This document shows positions 50,975 through 62,150 of a DNA stretch of 64,000 nucleotides, in pieces. Under the pieces are notes generated by a model. It ran no database searches. It worked only from the letters and a program-made list of their open reading frames with translations, and was not told the DNA's origin. This DNA comes from Arthrobacter sp. Hiyo8 (GTDB lineage Bacteria; Actinomycetota; Actinomycetes; Actinomycetales; Micrococcaceae). Location: positions 930,001 to 994,000 of the forward strand of contig AP014719.1 in the NCBI GenBank assembly GCA_001549895.1. Direction: 5' to 3'. Every line of letters starts with the position of its first letter. The stretch's first letter is position 1. The translations under genes and the position numbers were made by a program.

Positions 50975-51586
50975 GCGGCGGCGTGCCTCCCTGCGGCGGG
51001 GACGCCGCAGCGGCGGGAGCGACTCCCGCGAGCTGATCCTCGCTACAGCGCGCCGGCTCTTCGCCGAACACGGCTTCGACGGCACGAGCCTGCGGCAAGT
51101 GGCCCGCGAAGCAGAGATGGACCCGGCCATGGTCCACCACTTCTTCAAGGGCAAGGACGAACTCTTCGCCCAGAGCATCGAACTTCCGGCTGATCCCGAC
51201 GAGGTCCTGGCCGGCGTCGAATCGTTGGCCCGGCGCAACGCTCCGAAGCAATCGTCCGCGCCGTGTTGCGTCTGTGGGAAAGCCCGGCACAACACGGGCT
51301 TGTCGCGTTCGTCAGGGGAACGATCGGCTCCAAGGCCAAGACTGCCTTGCTGCGGGAGATGGTGGCGAGGACCATCCTGTCCAGGATCACAGCGGGTCTT
51401 CCCGGTTCCCCTGAGGAGGCGAAGATGCGTGGCAACCTCGTTGCCACGCAGGTGGTGGGTCTCATGCTGATGCGCTACGTGGTCCGGCTGGAGCCCCTGG
51501 CTTCGGCATCCCAGGACGAGGTAGTGCGGCTCGTGGCCCCGAACGTCCAGCACTACCTCACCGGTGCGCTCACCCCTCCCAACTGA
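50971..51586 (+). CDS. TetR-family regulator (two frameshifts)
   Basis: About 205 residues. The DNA-binding head is SRELILATARRLFAEHGFDG and TSLRQVAREAEMDPAMVHHF with the following FKGKDELF. The ligand domain is in another frame from about 51250 (IVRAVLRLWESPAQHGLVAF...). A break near 51000 separates the ATG from the head; the ATG at 50971 overlaps the permease stop by 4 bp. Being last in the operon whose promoter carries a palindrome, it most likely represses its own operon until a substrate of the exporter binds. Confidence 0.85.
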
Positions 51587-51640
51587 CTCGCATTAGACGT
51601 CGTTATGAGCCCTCAAAACGACATCTATTGCGAGTTAGTT
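51581..51640. repeat. Long hairpin between tetR and the GNAT gene
   Basis: Arms of 24 nt (51581-51604 and 51617-51640) with three mismatches or wobbles around a 12-nt loop: CTCGCATTAGACGTCGTT with AACGACATCTATTGCGAG plus an outer AACTGA/TTAGTT. Lying between convergent genes it could terminate both. It resembles in part the hairpin upstream of the same operon (shared AACTGACYCGCRTT). Confidence 0.6.
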
Positions 51641-51652
51641 GGGTTGGGTTGA

Positions 51653-52548
51653 TCAGTACAGCACCGTGGCGAAGGTTCCCAGGCGCTTGAACCCGACCCG
51701 CTCGTAGGTGGCGCGCGCCCTGGTGTTGTACTCGTTGACGTAAAGGCTGGTGATCGGCGCGAACTGCTGGGCCAGGACAACCACTCCCGCCATGTACCCG
51801 GCACTGAGTCCTTGGCCGCGGAACTCGGGGTTCATCCAGACGCCCTGCACTTGGGTGGCCTGCGCGGTGACCGCCCCGAGTTCGGCTTTGAACTTCACTT
51901 TCCCGCCGGCGTCGATGTGCACCAGGGAATGGCCTTGCCGGATCAGTCCGGCCACCCGGCGGCTGTAGAAGTCCTCGCTCCCGAGGAAGGGAGAATACCC
52001 CACTTCCTCTTCGAACATGGCTGCGCACGCGGGCAGGATACGGTCGAAATCCGCGATGTTTCCGAAGCCGAGCTGCGGATTGGCTTCGATGGCGGGTGGC
52101 CCGAGATGGCCAGAAGTGGCTGGTCGGCACGTACCTCGTGGGCGAAATGGCCCAGCTGCTCCAAGCGGGAATGCAGCGCCAGTACGGTCTGCGCCGGCCC
52201 AAAGATCGAGGCGTACCGGCGTCCTGCCCGGTGCGCAACAGCCGCAACGCGGGAAGCCAGCCCGGGGTCCAGCTGCACCGGAACCAGATTGGCGCCGGCC
52301 CAGCAGGCACCCACCAGGGCATCGCCGTCGAACACTCCAAAGACGCTCGCCCCACCGGACGTGGGTGCGGCGCTCCCCGACGAATCGAGATGCGCCAGAA
52401 TGAAGACGTTCGCTACAGGGTCTTCCATCGCGAGCACGCGAAGGGCCCGGGTGTCGGCAGCGCCGAGCACCCGGACGGAAATCCCATCGGCGGCTGTCTC
52501 GCTACGAGACGCTAACCACGGGGCTACCCTTGACAGCATCTTCGCCAT
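51653..52548 (-). CDS. GNAT acetyltransferase (frameshifted)
   Basis: About 299 residues. The N-terminal part ([35 protein letters not shown]) and the C-terminal GNAT core lie in different frames joined near 52098. The acetyl-CoA motif is [20 protein letters not shown], followed by [20 protein letters not shown]. It belongs to the DUF4081-type GNAT group in actinobacteria. The start overlaps the last 47 bp of ispG, so the pair is translationally coupled. Substrate unknown. Confidence 0.82.
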
Positions 52549-53666
52549 CGGCCTCCCCCATCTCTTCGGCGATACGCATGGCCTCTTCGATCAGTGTCTC
52601 AACAATCTGGCTCTCGGGGACAGTCTTAATGACTTCGCCCTTCACGAAGATCTGGCCCTTGCCGTTTCCGGAGGCCACACCGAGATCGGCTTCACGTGCC
52701 TCGCCCGGGCCGTTCACCACGCAACCCATGACGGCGACGCGCAACGGAATCTCCATTCCTTCAAGCCCGGCCGTGACCTGCTCAGCCAGCGTGTAGACGT
52801 CCACCTGGGCGCGTCCGCATGAAGGGCAGGAGACGATTTCGAGCTTGCGGGGGCGCAGGTTGAGGGACTGCAGGATCTGGTTGCCGACCTTGATTTCCTC
52901 GACAGGCGGGGCGGAGAGGGACACGCGGATGGTGTCGCCGATACCCCTGGACAGGAGCGCTCCGAAGGCCGTCGCGGACTTGATGGTGCCTTGGAAGGCG
53001 GGCCCGGCCTCGGTCACGCCGAGGTGCAGCGGCCAGTCGCCCTTTTCGGCAAGCATCTCGTAGGCCGCCACCATGATGACGGGATCGTTGTGCTTGACGG
53101 AGATCTTGAAATCGTGGAAGCCGTGTTCCTCGAACAACGACGCTTCCCACACAGCCGACTCGACGAGGGCCTCCGGGGTGGCCTTGCCGTACTTCTTCAG
53201 GATGCCGGGCTCCAGGGACCGGCGTTGACGCCGATCCGGATGGACGTACCGTGATCGCGCGCTGCCGCCGCGATTTCCTTCACTTGGTCATCGAACTTGC
53301 GGATGTTGCCCGGATTGACGCGCACCGCAGCGCAACCGGCCTCGATCGCGGCGAAGACATACTTCGGCTGGAAGTGGATGTCCGCGATCACGGGAATCTG
53401 GGACTTGCGGGCGATGATCGGCAGTGCCTCGGCGTCGTCCGCGGAGGGGCAAGCGACACGCACGATGTCGCAGCCGGACGCCGTCAGCTCGGCGATCTGC
53501 TGCAGGGTGGCGTTGATGTCCGTGGTGGGGTGGTGGTCATCGATTGCACGCTGATGGGTGAATCGGAGCCGACGCCGACCGAACCCACCTTGATCTGGCG
53601 GGTCTTGCGGCGGGGCGCGAGAACGGGGGGCGGGGCTGACGGCATTCCCAGGCTGACCGAGGTCAC
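52502..53666 (-). CDS. ispG: 4-hydroxy-3-methylbut-2-enyl diphosphate synthase (two frameshifts)
   Basis: Iron-sulfur enzyme of the MEP isoprenoid pathway, also known as GcpE. N-terminal [20 protein letters not shown], then [20 protein letters not shown] and [40 protein letters not shown]. The three cluster cysteines are in [17 protein letters not shown] and [20 protein letters not shown]. Joins are near 53535 and 53220; length about 388. The start is GTG. It lies downstream of the dxr-rseP pair, the usual actinobacterial arrangement. Confidence 0.95.
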
Positions 53667-53726
53667 GTGGACTCCTTGGGTTGAAATGGGTGGATCGTAG
53701 GGCCGGGAACCCGGCCGGTCATGCTG

Positions 53727-54019
53727 CTACGAGGCGTGGGCGGAGAGCATTCCGATGACGGGTTCCACTCCGACGTCCGGATGCCTGCAATCCCCCGGAC
53801 GGCGGCGAACGGATCCTCCTTCAACGTGGCGTTCAGCTCGGCCTCGTCGGCGGCCTCGAGCAGGAGCAGCGCACCCGCCCCGTCGGTGTAAGGGCCGCTC
53901 GCCAGCAGGGTTCCCTGCTCGGCGAGGCTGGCGAGCCAGGCGCGGTGGGCGGGGCGGTTCGCGTCGCGCACCTCGGCGGACTCGGCGTCGTAAACGTACT
54001 CAACAGCGAAAACAGTCAT
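53727..54019 (-). CDS. YciI-like protein (frameshifted)
   Basis: About 98 residues of the YciI/YCII-related dimeric alpha-beta family: FAVEYVYDAESAEVRDANRP with the His in RPAHRAWLASL, EQGTLLASGPYTDGAGALLL, and DPFAAVRGIAGIRTSEWNPV. Near 53764 AACCCGTC lacks a C; restoring it ends the protein as VIGMLSAHAS. TAGGCT lies 6 nt before the ATG, a leaderless-type promoter. Function unknown. Confidence 0.75.
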
Positions 54020-54025
54020 ATGGAT

Positions 54026-54031
54026 AGCCTA
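54026..54031 (-). promoter_or_regulatory. -10 element before the YciI-like gene
   Basis: TAGGCT on the minus strand, 6 nt before the ATG, no ribosome site in between. It lies in the 31-bp gap after rseP. Confidence 0.45.
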
Positions 54032-54050
54032 TCCCCCAGCCCAATCCGGA

Positions 54051-55381
54051 TCAGCCGAAGAGGTTGACGGGCTTGACGATGTCTGCGTAGATCAGCAGCG
54101 CGCTCATGGCCATGAGGACGCTCGCCACGACGTAGGTGAGCGGCAGGAGCTTGGCGATGTCGAAAGCGCCGGGATCCGGTTTGCCGAACAGCTTGGCGAT
54201 TCGACGCCGGGCTCCCTCGTAGAGCGCGCCCGCCACGTGTCCGCCGTCGAGCGGCAGGAGCGGAACCAGGTTGAAGACGGCGAGGGCGAAGTTCAGTCCT
54301 GCGAGGAGCCCCACGAGGGCGCTGACGCGCGATTGCAGCGGAACCTGATCCATGGCAGCCACTTCACCGGCCACCCGGCCAACGCCGACGACGCTGATGG
54401 GGCCATTGGGATCGCGCGGTTCGGAGCCGAAAGCCGCTTGCGCTACTCCGACTACCCTGGCGGGGAGGTTGAGGATGACTCCGGCGATCTGCTTGATGTT
54501 CTCGCCGGCCATCGGAAGAACGGTCGACGCCGGTTGGGGCACCATGGCGGTTTGCGCACCGATGCCGAGGAACCCGACCTCCTCGTACAGCGGCTTGCCG
54601 TCCGAGCCCTTGGCCTGCTGGCCGTTGTCGGCGATGACGGGGCGTGCGGACAGCACCGGGTAACCTGCGTGGTGACGCTCTTGCCGCCACGGTCCACGGT
54701 GATTTGCACGGACTTGCCGGCGGATGCCCGGATCCAGCCGCTCATCTCGGCCCAGCTCGTCACGGGCTTGCCGTCAAAGCTGGTGACAACGTCGTTCGGC
54801 TGGAGCTTGGCCACCGCGGCCGGGGTCAGTTGGCAGTTCGGCGAGTTTGGATCGACGGTTTCGCCGGCCTTGACTTGGCACTTTGACACCTCGGCGATGG
54901 TGGTGGTGGCGGTGGACACTCCGAAGCCCATGAGCAGCACCGCTGTCAGCACCAGGCCGATGAGCAGGTTCATGGCCGGCCCACCCAGCATAATGATGAC
55001 CTTTTTCCAGACCGGCAGCCTGTAGAAGACCCTGTTCTCGTCGCCGGGGCCCACTTCCTCGTGCGCCGCGGACCGGGCTTCGGTGGCGAGTGTCTGGAAC
55101 ATGCCGGTGCTGGACGGCCTGACGCTGCCATCCTCCTTGTTGGGCGGGTACATGCCGATCATGGCGACGTAGCCGCCCAGCGGGATCGCTTTGACGCCGT
55201 ATTCGGTCTCGCCTCTCCGCGTGGACCACAGGGTAGGACCGAACCCGATCATGTACTTCGTGACGCGCACCTTGAAGAGCTTGGCGGGAAGCAAGTGCCC
55301 CACCTCGTGCAGCGCAATGGAGACGGCCACGCCGATCGCGACGAAGACGACTCCGAGAATGAACAGAATGACGGGATTCAT
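54051..55381 (-). CDS. rseP: Site-2-type zinc metalloprotease RseP/Rip1 (frameshifted)
   Basis: Intramembrane protease that cleaves anti-sigma factors and other membrane substrates. The active-site motif is SIALHEVGHLLPAKLF in the first membrane helix, and the distal Asp lies in LVPLLPLDGGHVAGALYEGA. A PDZ domain falls between (KLQPNDVVTSFDGKPV). Near 54660 the frame changes at VTTQVT / VLSARPVIADNG. Reconstructed length about 443. It lies 17 bp after dxr on the same strand, a conserved pair. Confidence 0.93.
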
Positions 55382-55398
55382 GCCTTAAGTACTGCTTC

Positions 55399-56581
55399 CT
55401 AAAGGGTGCTGTTGGCTAAACGATCATGGGTGCGCGTGCGTGCCCACCTCTCAGCATCCAACACCGAGTCCACCGTCAGCTCCAAGGATCCTGAATGTTC
55501 GCTGAGGACGGACTCCACCGTGTCCACGATGTCGGTGAAGCGGATCCTCCCGGCGTGGAAGGCTTCCACCGCTTCCTCGTTGGCCGCGTTGAAGACCGCT
55601 GGAAACGTGCTCCCCTGCTTCGCGGCGTCCTTGGCCAGTTCCACGGCCGGGAAAGCCACCGAGTCGAGGGGCTCGAACGTCCAACTGGTGGCCTTGGTCC
55701 AGTCGCAGGCCTTGGCGGCGCCGGGCACGCGGTCCGGCCACCCGAGGCCGAGGGCGATGGGCAGTCGCATGTCCGGCGGAGAAGCCTGGGCAACGATGGA
55801 GCCGTCCACGAACTCCACCATCGAGTGCACCACGGATTGCGGGTGCACCACGACGTCGATCCTGTCCAACGGGACGTCGAACAGCAGGTGCGCTTCGATG
55901 ACCTCCAGGCCTTTGTTGACGAGGCTGGCCGAGTTGGTGGTGACCATGAGGCCCATGTCCCACGTGGGGTGCGCAAGGGCCTCGGCCGGGGTGACGTTGC
56001 GGAGTTGCTCCCGGCTGCGGCCCCGGAAAGGTCCGCCGGACGCCGTCAGGATGAGTTTCCCAACCTCTTTGTCGGTTCCTGCGCGGAGGCATTGGGCGAT
56101 GGCCGAGTGCTCGGAATCCACGGGCACGATCTGGTCAACGGCGGCAGCGGCCTTCACCAGGGCACCGCCCACGATGAGGGATTCCTTGTTCGCCAAGGCC
56201 AGGATGGCGCCCGACTTGAGTGCTGCCAGCGTGGGCGCCAGCCCGATGGACCCCGTGATGCCGTTGAGTACGACGTCCGCTTCGATCGCGGCAATCTTGG
56301 TGGACGCATCCGGCCCGTGATGATCGCCGGATCGTAGTTCCGGAGTCCGGCGGCGGAGGCGGCAGCGCCGATGAGTCTGTGGAGTTCGTGGGCGTCGCCG
56401 TAGGCGATGCCGACTGCCTGTGCCTTGGTGTGGACTGCCTGCTGCGCGATGAGTTCCAGGTTCCCGCCACCCGCGCTCAGCGCCACGACCTCAAACAGGT
56501 GGGGGCGGCGTCGACGACGTCAATCGCTTGAGTGCCGATTGAACCAGTGGACCCGAGGAGGATGATCTTGCGCGGCTGCAT
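55399..56581 (-). CDS. dxr: 1-deoxy-D-xylulose 5-phosphate reductoisomerase (two frameshifts)
   Basis: First committed enzyme of the MEP pathway. N-terminal NADPH fold [19 protein letters not shown], then [40 protein letters not shown] and [40 protein letters not shown] and [20 protein letters not shown] near the end. Joins lie near 56500 (one C missing in [13 protein letters not shown]) and 56310. Length about 394. It is the first gene of the dxr-rseP series and divergent from an LMF gene. Confidence 0.95.
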
Positions 56582-56607
56582 TGCTTAAGTATCCCGCACC
56601 CCAGGCG

Positions 56608-56613
56608 TAGCGT
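56608..56613 (+). promoter_or_regulatory. -10 element of a leaderless LMF promoter
   Basis: TAGCGT, 6 nt before the GTG start at 56620. Confidence 0.45.
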
Positions 56614-56619
56614 TGGTTT

Positions 56620-58085
56620 GTGGACTGGGTCTCGTGGTTCGAGGCGCCGGACTATGAATTCGCCCGGCAGGTGCTCCAGCGCGGCACGGCCGCGCTCTAT
56701 TTCATCGCGTTCCTGTCCAGCCTCAACCAGTTTCCCGCACTCCTTGGCGAACATGGGCTCCTGCCTGTCCCGAGGTATGTGGACGGCCACAGGGTCTTGC
56801 GCAGGCCCAGCCTGTTCCGCTGGAAGTACTCGGACACGTTGCTCCGCGCCGTGTGCGCCGCAGGACTTGCCGTGTCCCTGACACTCGTGGGCGGGCTGCC
56901 GCAGCTTGGCCCGCCGTGGCTTCCCTTGGCCGCGTTCCTGGCCTTGTGGTTGCTCTACATGTCGATCGTCAACGTCGGCCAGACCTTCTACGGCTTCGGT
57001 TGGGAGATGCTGCTGCTGGAAATGGGCTTCACCGTCGGCTTCCTCGGTTCGGACCAGGTCCCCCCGCCCAGGACCATCCTCGTCCTGCTCGTGTGGTTGC
57101 TCTTCAGGCTGGAATTCGGCGCCGGCATGATCAAGATCCATGGCGGAAGCGAGTGGCGTGATTTAACCGCCCTGTACTACCACCACGAAACCCAGCCCAT
57201 GCCCGGACCGTTGAGCCGCCAGGCGCATCTCCTGCCCAAAGCGATGCACCGCATGGAGGTGCTCGGCAACCACTTCGCCCAGCTGGTGGTGCCGTTCTTC
57301 CTGTTCGCCCCGCAGCCGCTGGCCACCATCGCCGCAGGAATTGTGGTCTTCACGCAGCTTTGGCTGGTGGGGAGCGGAAACTTCGCGTGGCTCAATTGGT
57401 CCGCGATCGTGCTCGCCTTCGCTGCGGTGAGCGACCCGGTTGCCCACGCTGTGCTGCCTTTCATCCCGCAACGGACCAACCCGGCAGCGGCGGTTCCGCA
57501 GACCCCGGTGTGGTGGCTCGCCGTCGTGCTCGCGGTGACGGTGCTCCTCCTGGTGCTCAGCTATTGGCCCATCCGCAACCTGCTCTCGCGCGGGCAGCTC
57601 ATGAACGCGAGCTTCAACCGATGGCAGTTGGTCAACACGTACGGGCGTTCGGCACGGTGACGCGGCACCGCGTGGAAATCGTGGTGGAAGGCACCCAGGC
57701 AGACGTTCCCGTCGACGAGGCAGATTGGCGCGAATACGGCTTCAAGGGCAAGCCCGGCGACGTCCGCCGGCTCCCCCGGCAATGGGCGCCCTACCACTTG
57801 CGCCTCGACTGGCTGATGTGGTTCCTGCCCTTGCGCACTGTGCACGAGGAATGGTTCTACGCGTTCCTGGGCAAGCTGCTCGACGCCGATCCGCCCACCT
57901 TGCGCTTGTTGCGCCAGGACCCGTTCGACGGCGACCGGCCGCGTTGGGTGCGGGCCCGCAGCTTCCTGTACCGCTTCGCCACGAGGGCCGAGTTCCGGGA
58001 AACGGGTCAGCGCTGGATCCGGATGGAGCTCTACGAGGTCATCGCCCCGTTGTCGCTGCCGAAGCCACGACGGCGCGGTCAATAG
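56620..58085 (+). CDS. Lipase maturation factor family protein (frameshifted)
   Basis: About 489 residues, mostly membrane. Nine or so hydrophobic segments carry the family motifs: WFEAPDYEFARQVLQRGTAA, FIAFLSSLNQFPALLGEHGL, FGFGWEMLLLEMGF-type sequence (YGFGWEMLLLEMGFTVGFLG), RLEFGAGMIKIHGGSEWRDL and the cytoplasmic LTALYYHHETQPMPGPLSRQ. After the break near 57650 the C-terminal globular part has WREYGFKGKPGDVRRLPRQW. In eukaryotes relatives assist lipase folding in the ER; the bacterial role is unknown. The GTG start is supported by the -10 spacing. Confidence 0.85.
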
Positions 58086-58100
58086 ACCCGGGGCGACCCT

Positions 58101-58937
58101 TCAGGAAAGCCGGGCCCTGCGCAGCGTGGATTCGGCGTGTTTCAGGATGGGACCGTCCACCATTTTGCCCTTGTGCTGGAACACACCGGTTCCGGCCGCA
58201 GCCGCAGCGTCAAGCAGTTCCCGCGCCACTGCGACGGCTTCGGGCGACGGTGCATACGCTTCGCGGACAACGGCGACCTGGTTCGGGTGGATGCAGGCCT
58301 TGGCACCGAATCCGCTGGCCACGGCGTCGGCGGATTCCACGGCCAGCCCCGCAAGATCGGGAATGTCGACGTAGACCGAGTCGATGGCCTCCTTGCCTGC
58401 GGCTTTGGCCGCCAGCAGCACGGTGGACCGGGAGTGCGTTGCGACGGCTCGGTAGCCGCCATCGTCCTTGCGGCTGGAGGTGCCGCCCATCGAGGCGATC
58501 AAATCCTCGGCGCCCCACATGAGCCCGACGACGTTGGGAGCCTGGGCGATCTCAGCCGCGTTGACGATTCCCTTGGCCGTCTCGCACAGGGCGATGACGT
58601 GGTATCCCTCGAGTGCTTTCAACTGTTCGGCGGTCTCGGCCTTGGCCAGCATGATGGTGCGGTAAGGAGTATGCGCCAGGCAGTGCAGATCCTTCTCGAA
58701 GTCCGGGGTGCCCACCGGATTGACGCGCACAATCGTGCGGCTGGGGTCGAGCTCGGCGGTCTCGCCGCCTGAGCCGAGCTGGGCGAGGATCGCGCCCCTG
58801 GCCCGCTTCTTGTCTGCGGGCGCAACGGCGTCCTCGAGGTCCACGATCACGGCGTCGGAACGTTCAGCGGCCTTTTGGAACCGTTCCGAACGGTCGGCGG
58901 GGCAGAAAAGCAAAGCGGGGCCCATGGTGAAGGTCAT
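58101..58937 (-). CDS. CitE-like CoA-ester lyase (HMG-CoA or citramalyl-CoA lyase type)
   Basis: HpcH/HpaI aldolase-fold lyase, 278 residues, intact. [77 protein letters not shown] and [20 protein letters not shown] are the family motifs with the metal-binding Glu and Asp. It is last in the acyl-CoA operon. The mycobacterial counterpart in a similar cluster (Rv2498c) has been shown to cleave 3-hydroxy-3-methylglutaryl-CoA and citramalyl-CoA; by analogy this may do the last step of leucine breakdown. That step is inferred. Confidence 0.85.
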   Translation of the reverse strand: MTFTMGPALLFCPADRSERFQKAAERSDAVIVDLEDAVAPADKKRARGAILAQLGSGGETAELDPSRTIVRVNPVGTPDFEKDLHCLAHTPYRTIMLAKAETAEQLKALEGYHVIALCETAKGIVNAAEIAQAPNVVGLMWGAEDLIASMGGTSSRKDDGGYRAVATHSRSTVLLAAKAAGKEAIDSVYVDIPDLAGLAVESADAVASGFGAKACIHPNQVAVVREAYAPSPEAVAVARELLDAAAAAGTGVFQHKGKMVDGPILKHAESTLRRARLS

Positions 58938-59452
58938 GTATTGATTGTCCCCTGTTGCGCCTCCAGATGCGCTGTCCGGCTCCACATGAGGCAGGCCCGC
59001 GTCGCCAGTGCCACAACCGTGCCGTCCTGGTTGCGGCCGGTATGTTTCATGGTCACCACGCCTTGCCCGGGACGCGACGACGACTCCCGTTTCCCGATGA
59101 TGACCGTCTCTGTGTAGAGGGTGTCGCCGTGGTAGAGGGGGTGCGGGAAGGAGACGTCCGTGAGGCCCAGTTGGGCAATGATGGTGCCCTGGGTCAGCTG
59201 GGTGACGGACTGTCCCACCATGGTGGACAGCGTGAACATCGAGTTCATGAGCCTCTGCCCGAAGGGCTGTTTGGCGCTCCACGCCGCGTCCAGGTGGAGG
59301 GCCTGGGTGTTCATGGTCAACGTGGTGAACAGGACGTTGTCCGTTTCGGTGACGGTCCGCCCGGGCCGGTGGGCGTACACAACGCCTTCCTCGAGTTCGT
59401 CGAAGTACATCCCCCGCTGCTCGACCACGCGGGGTTCAGCGTCCGCCGTCAT
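58934..59452 (-). CDS. MaoC-family hydratase
   Basis: Hot-dog-fold (R)-enoyl-CoA hydratase, 172 residues. The [20 protein letters not shown] opening, the catalytic segment [20 protein letters not shown] (Asp and His of the hydratase 2 motif) and the strand [20 protein letters not shown] match the family. The start overlaps scoB by 4 bp and its end overlaps the lyase start by 4 bp. In the same cluster of mycobacteria this position is a MaoC protein proposed to hydrate an unsaturated acyl-CoA intermediate. Confidence 0.88.
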   Translation of the reverse strand: MTADAEPRVVEQRGMYFDELEEGVVYAHRPGRTVTETDNVLFTTLTMNTQALHLDAAWSAKQPFGQRLMNSMFTLSTMVGQSVTQLTQGTIIAQLGLTDVSFPHPLYHGDTLYTETVIIGKRESSSRPGQGVVTMKHTGRNQDGTVVALATRACLMWSRTAHLEAQQGTINT

Positions 59453-60198
59453 ACAGTCAGCTCCTGGTCCTCTTCGAAGAGCTCGACGCCGGTCGCTGCC
59501 GCCACGTCCTCGGCCGAGACATTCGGTGCCAGCTCGCGCAGCACGAGCCTCGAGGCCCCGCCTTCGGAGACGACGTCGATCACGGCGAGGTCGGTGATGA
59601 TCCGGTCCACGCAGCCTTTCCCCGTGACGGGCAACGAGCATTCCTTGACGATCTTGGGCTTGCCGTTGCGGTCCACGTGCTCCATCATCACGATCACCCG
59701 TTTGGCGCCGAAGACCAGGTCCATGGCGCCGCCCATGCCCTTGACCATTTTGCCGGGGATCATCCAATTGGCCAGGTCCCGTTGGCCGCGACCTCCATGG
59801 CTCCCAGCACGGCGACATCCACATGGCCCCGCGGATCATGCCGAACGAGGTAGCCGAGTCAAAGAACGCGGCGCCCGCGTTGACTGTGACCGTTTCCTTG
59901 CCGGCGTTGATCAGGTCCGGGTCCACGGCGTCCTCGGCCGGGTAGGGGCCGACGCCCAGTATCCCGTTCTCGGAATGCAGGATCACCTCGACGCCCTCGG
60001 GGATGTAGTTGGGGATCAGGGTGGGCATGCCGATCCCCAGGTTGACGTATTGCCCGTTGGTGAGTTCGCGGGCTACGCGGGCAGCGAGTTCGTTCCGCGT
60101 CCAGCCTTGCCCTCGTGGTGCTCGGCGCCGGCGCGGCGGTACTCGTGCCTGACGGCCTCGGGACGCGGCGGCACATCCTGGGTGATGTTCGATTCCAT
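59449..60198 (-). CDS. scoB: 3-oxoacid CoA-transferase subunit B (frameshifted)
   Basis: Small subunit of succinyl-CoA:3-ketoacid CoA-transferase, about 250 residues. [40 protein letters not shown] with the Glu that forms the enzyme-CoA thioester, [20 protein letters not shown], and [20 protein letters not shown]. Joins near 60100, 59828 and 59775. It starts 2 bp after scoA. Together they transfer CoA from succinyl-CoA to acetoacetate. Confidence 0.9.
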
Positions 60199-60200
60199 GG

Positions 60201-60968
60201 CTACGCTCCTGTCTTGCCGGTCAACGCGACGGTCCGCTTTTCGATGCGTTTCTCCGTGTCCGGTGCAACCACGACCCGCTGGACGAAGATGCCCGGGGTG
60301 TGGATATGTTGCGGATCGAGTTCGCCGGGTTCCACAAGCTCTTCGACCTCGGCGATGGTGATCCGGGCCGCCATGGCACACAGTGGATTGAAGTTCATAG
60401 CCGTCGCGTGGAAGACGAGGTTCCCGTGACGGTCCCCCTTCCAGGCGTGGACCAGTCCGAAATCGGGTGTCAGGGATTCCTCCAGGACATAGTCCGCCCC
60501 GTTGAAGGTGCGCACTTCCTTAGGTGAGGATGCGATCGCCACGTTGCCGTCGGCGTCGTACTTTTGCGGCAGACCGCCTTCCGAAACCTGCGTCCCGACG
60601 CCGGCCGCCGTGAAGAACGCGGGGATTCCGGCCCCGCCGGCGCGCAGTTTCTCGGCGAGGGTACCTTGCGGGGTGAGGACCACCTCGAGTTCACCGGCGA
60701 GGTACTGCCGCGCGAACTCCTTGTTCTCACCAACATAGGAACTGATGGTCCGGCGGATCCGTCCGTCCTTCAGCAGGATGCCCAGGCCCCAGTCGTCCAC
60801 GCCGCAGTTGTTGCTGACTGTTTCAAGGTCCTTGGTGCCTTGATGGTGGAGCGCATCGATCAGCGCCACCGGGATACCGCACAGGCCGAACCCGCCGACG
60901 GCGAGAGAGGCACCGTCGTGGATGTCCTTCACCGCTTCCGCGGCGCTGGCAACAACTTTGTCGATCAT
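60201..60968 (-). CDS. scoA: 3-oxoacid CoA-transferase subunit A
   Basis: Large partner of ScoB, 255 residues, intact. [20 protein letters not shown] is the CoA-transferase 1 opening, followed by [40 protein letters not shown] and [20 protein letters not shown]. It lies 19 bp after the acyl-CoA dehydrogenase gene. Acetoacetate from leucine degradation is a natural substrate in this operon. Confidence 0.93.
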   Translation of the reverse strand: MIDKVVASAAEAVKDIHDGASLAVGGFGLCGIPVALIDALHHQGTKDLETVSNNCGVDDWGLGILLKDGRIRRTISSYVGENKEFARQYLAGELEVVLTPQGTLAEKLRAGGAGIPAFFTAAGVGTQVSEGGLPQKYDADGNVAIASSPKEVRTFNGADYVLEESLTPDFGLVHAWKGDRHGNLVFHATAMNFNPLCAMAARITIAEVEELVEPGELDPQHIHTPGIFVQRVVVAPDTEKRIEKRTVALTGKTGA

Positions 60969-60987
60969 CGTTTACCTTCCCTGACGG

Positions 60988-62148
60988 TTAAAGGCCCAGC
61001 TCGCGGGCGATGAGCATCAACTGGACCTCGGTGGTGCCTTCCCCGACTTCCAGGATCTTGGAGTCGCGGTAGTGCCGTGCCACCGTGAATTCGTTGATGA
61101 AGCCATAGCCACCGAACACCTGGGTGGCGTCCCGTGCGTTGTCCATGGCTGCCTCGCCTGCGACCATCTTAGCGATGGCCGCTTCGGTCTTGAACGGCTT
61201 GCCGGCCAGCATCCTCGCGGCCGCATCGTAGTAGGCCAGGCGGGCTGTGTGGGCCCGTGCCTGCATGCGGGCGATCTTGAACTGGATGGCCTGGTACTTG
61301 CCGATGTTCTGTCCGAAGGCCACGCGTTCCTTGGCGTATTTCACGGACAAGTCGACGCAGCCCTGGGCCGCTCCGGTGGCAAGCGCGGCGATGGCGATGC
61401 GGCCTTCGTCCAGGATGGACAGGAAGTTGGCGTAGCCCCGTCCCGGACACCGAGCAGGTTCTCTTCGGGAACCCGCACGTTGTTCAGTGTCAGCGGTGGG
61501 TGTCGGAGGCGTTCCAGCCCACCTTGTTGTAGGCCTTTTCGGCGGTGAAACCGGGTGTGTCGGTGGGAACCAGGATGGTGGAGATTTCCTTCTTGATGCT
61601 CCCGTCCTTGCGTTCGTGCTGCCCGGTGACGGCGGTGACGGTGACGAGCCGGGTGATGTCGGTCCCGGAGTTGGTGATGAATTCCTTGTTGCCGTTGATG
61701 ACCCAGCGGCCGTCCTCGAGGTGCGCGTTCGTCTTGGTGCCACCGGCGTCCGAGCCGGCTTCCGGCTCGGTCAGACCGAAGCCTGCGAGCGCTTCGGCCG
61801 AGGTCAGCTGGGGCAGCCAGTGTTCCTTCTGCTCCTGGGTGCCGAAGCGGTACACGGGCATGGCGCCGAGCGAGACACCCGCCTCGAGGGTGATGGCCAC
61901 GGACTGGTCCACCCGGCCCAGCTGTTCCAGCGCGAGCGCCAGGGCGAAGTAGTCCCCGCCCATTCCGCCGAACTCTTCAGGGAAGGGCAGGCCGAAAAGA
62001 CCCATCTCACCCATCTGCTTGACTACCTCGTACGGGAAGCTGTGTTCCTCGTCGTGCTTGGTGGACACAGGGCCACTACCTCGTCGGCGAATTCCCGGAC
62101 GGAGTCGCTCAGGTCCTGGTATTCCTCGGTGAGTTCAAAACTTGCCAT
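60988..62148 (-). CDS. Acyl-CoA dehydrogenase, probably isovaleryl-CoA dehydrogenase (frameshifted)
   Basis: FAD enzyme of about 388 residues. MASFELTEEYQDLSDSVREF at the start, FGLTEPEAGSDAGGTKTNAH and GNKEFITNSGTDITRLVTV for FAD and substrate, the C-terminal QVFGGYGFINEFTVARHYRD and KILEVGEGTTEVQLMLIARE (the Glu of the EGT motif is a candidate base). Joins lie near 62070, 61495 and 61450. The neighbours (carboxylase, CoA-transferase, lyase) suggest isovaleryl-CoA as substrate, but family membership alone allows other acyl-CoAs. Confidence 0.85.
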
Positions 62149-62150
62149 GG

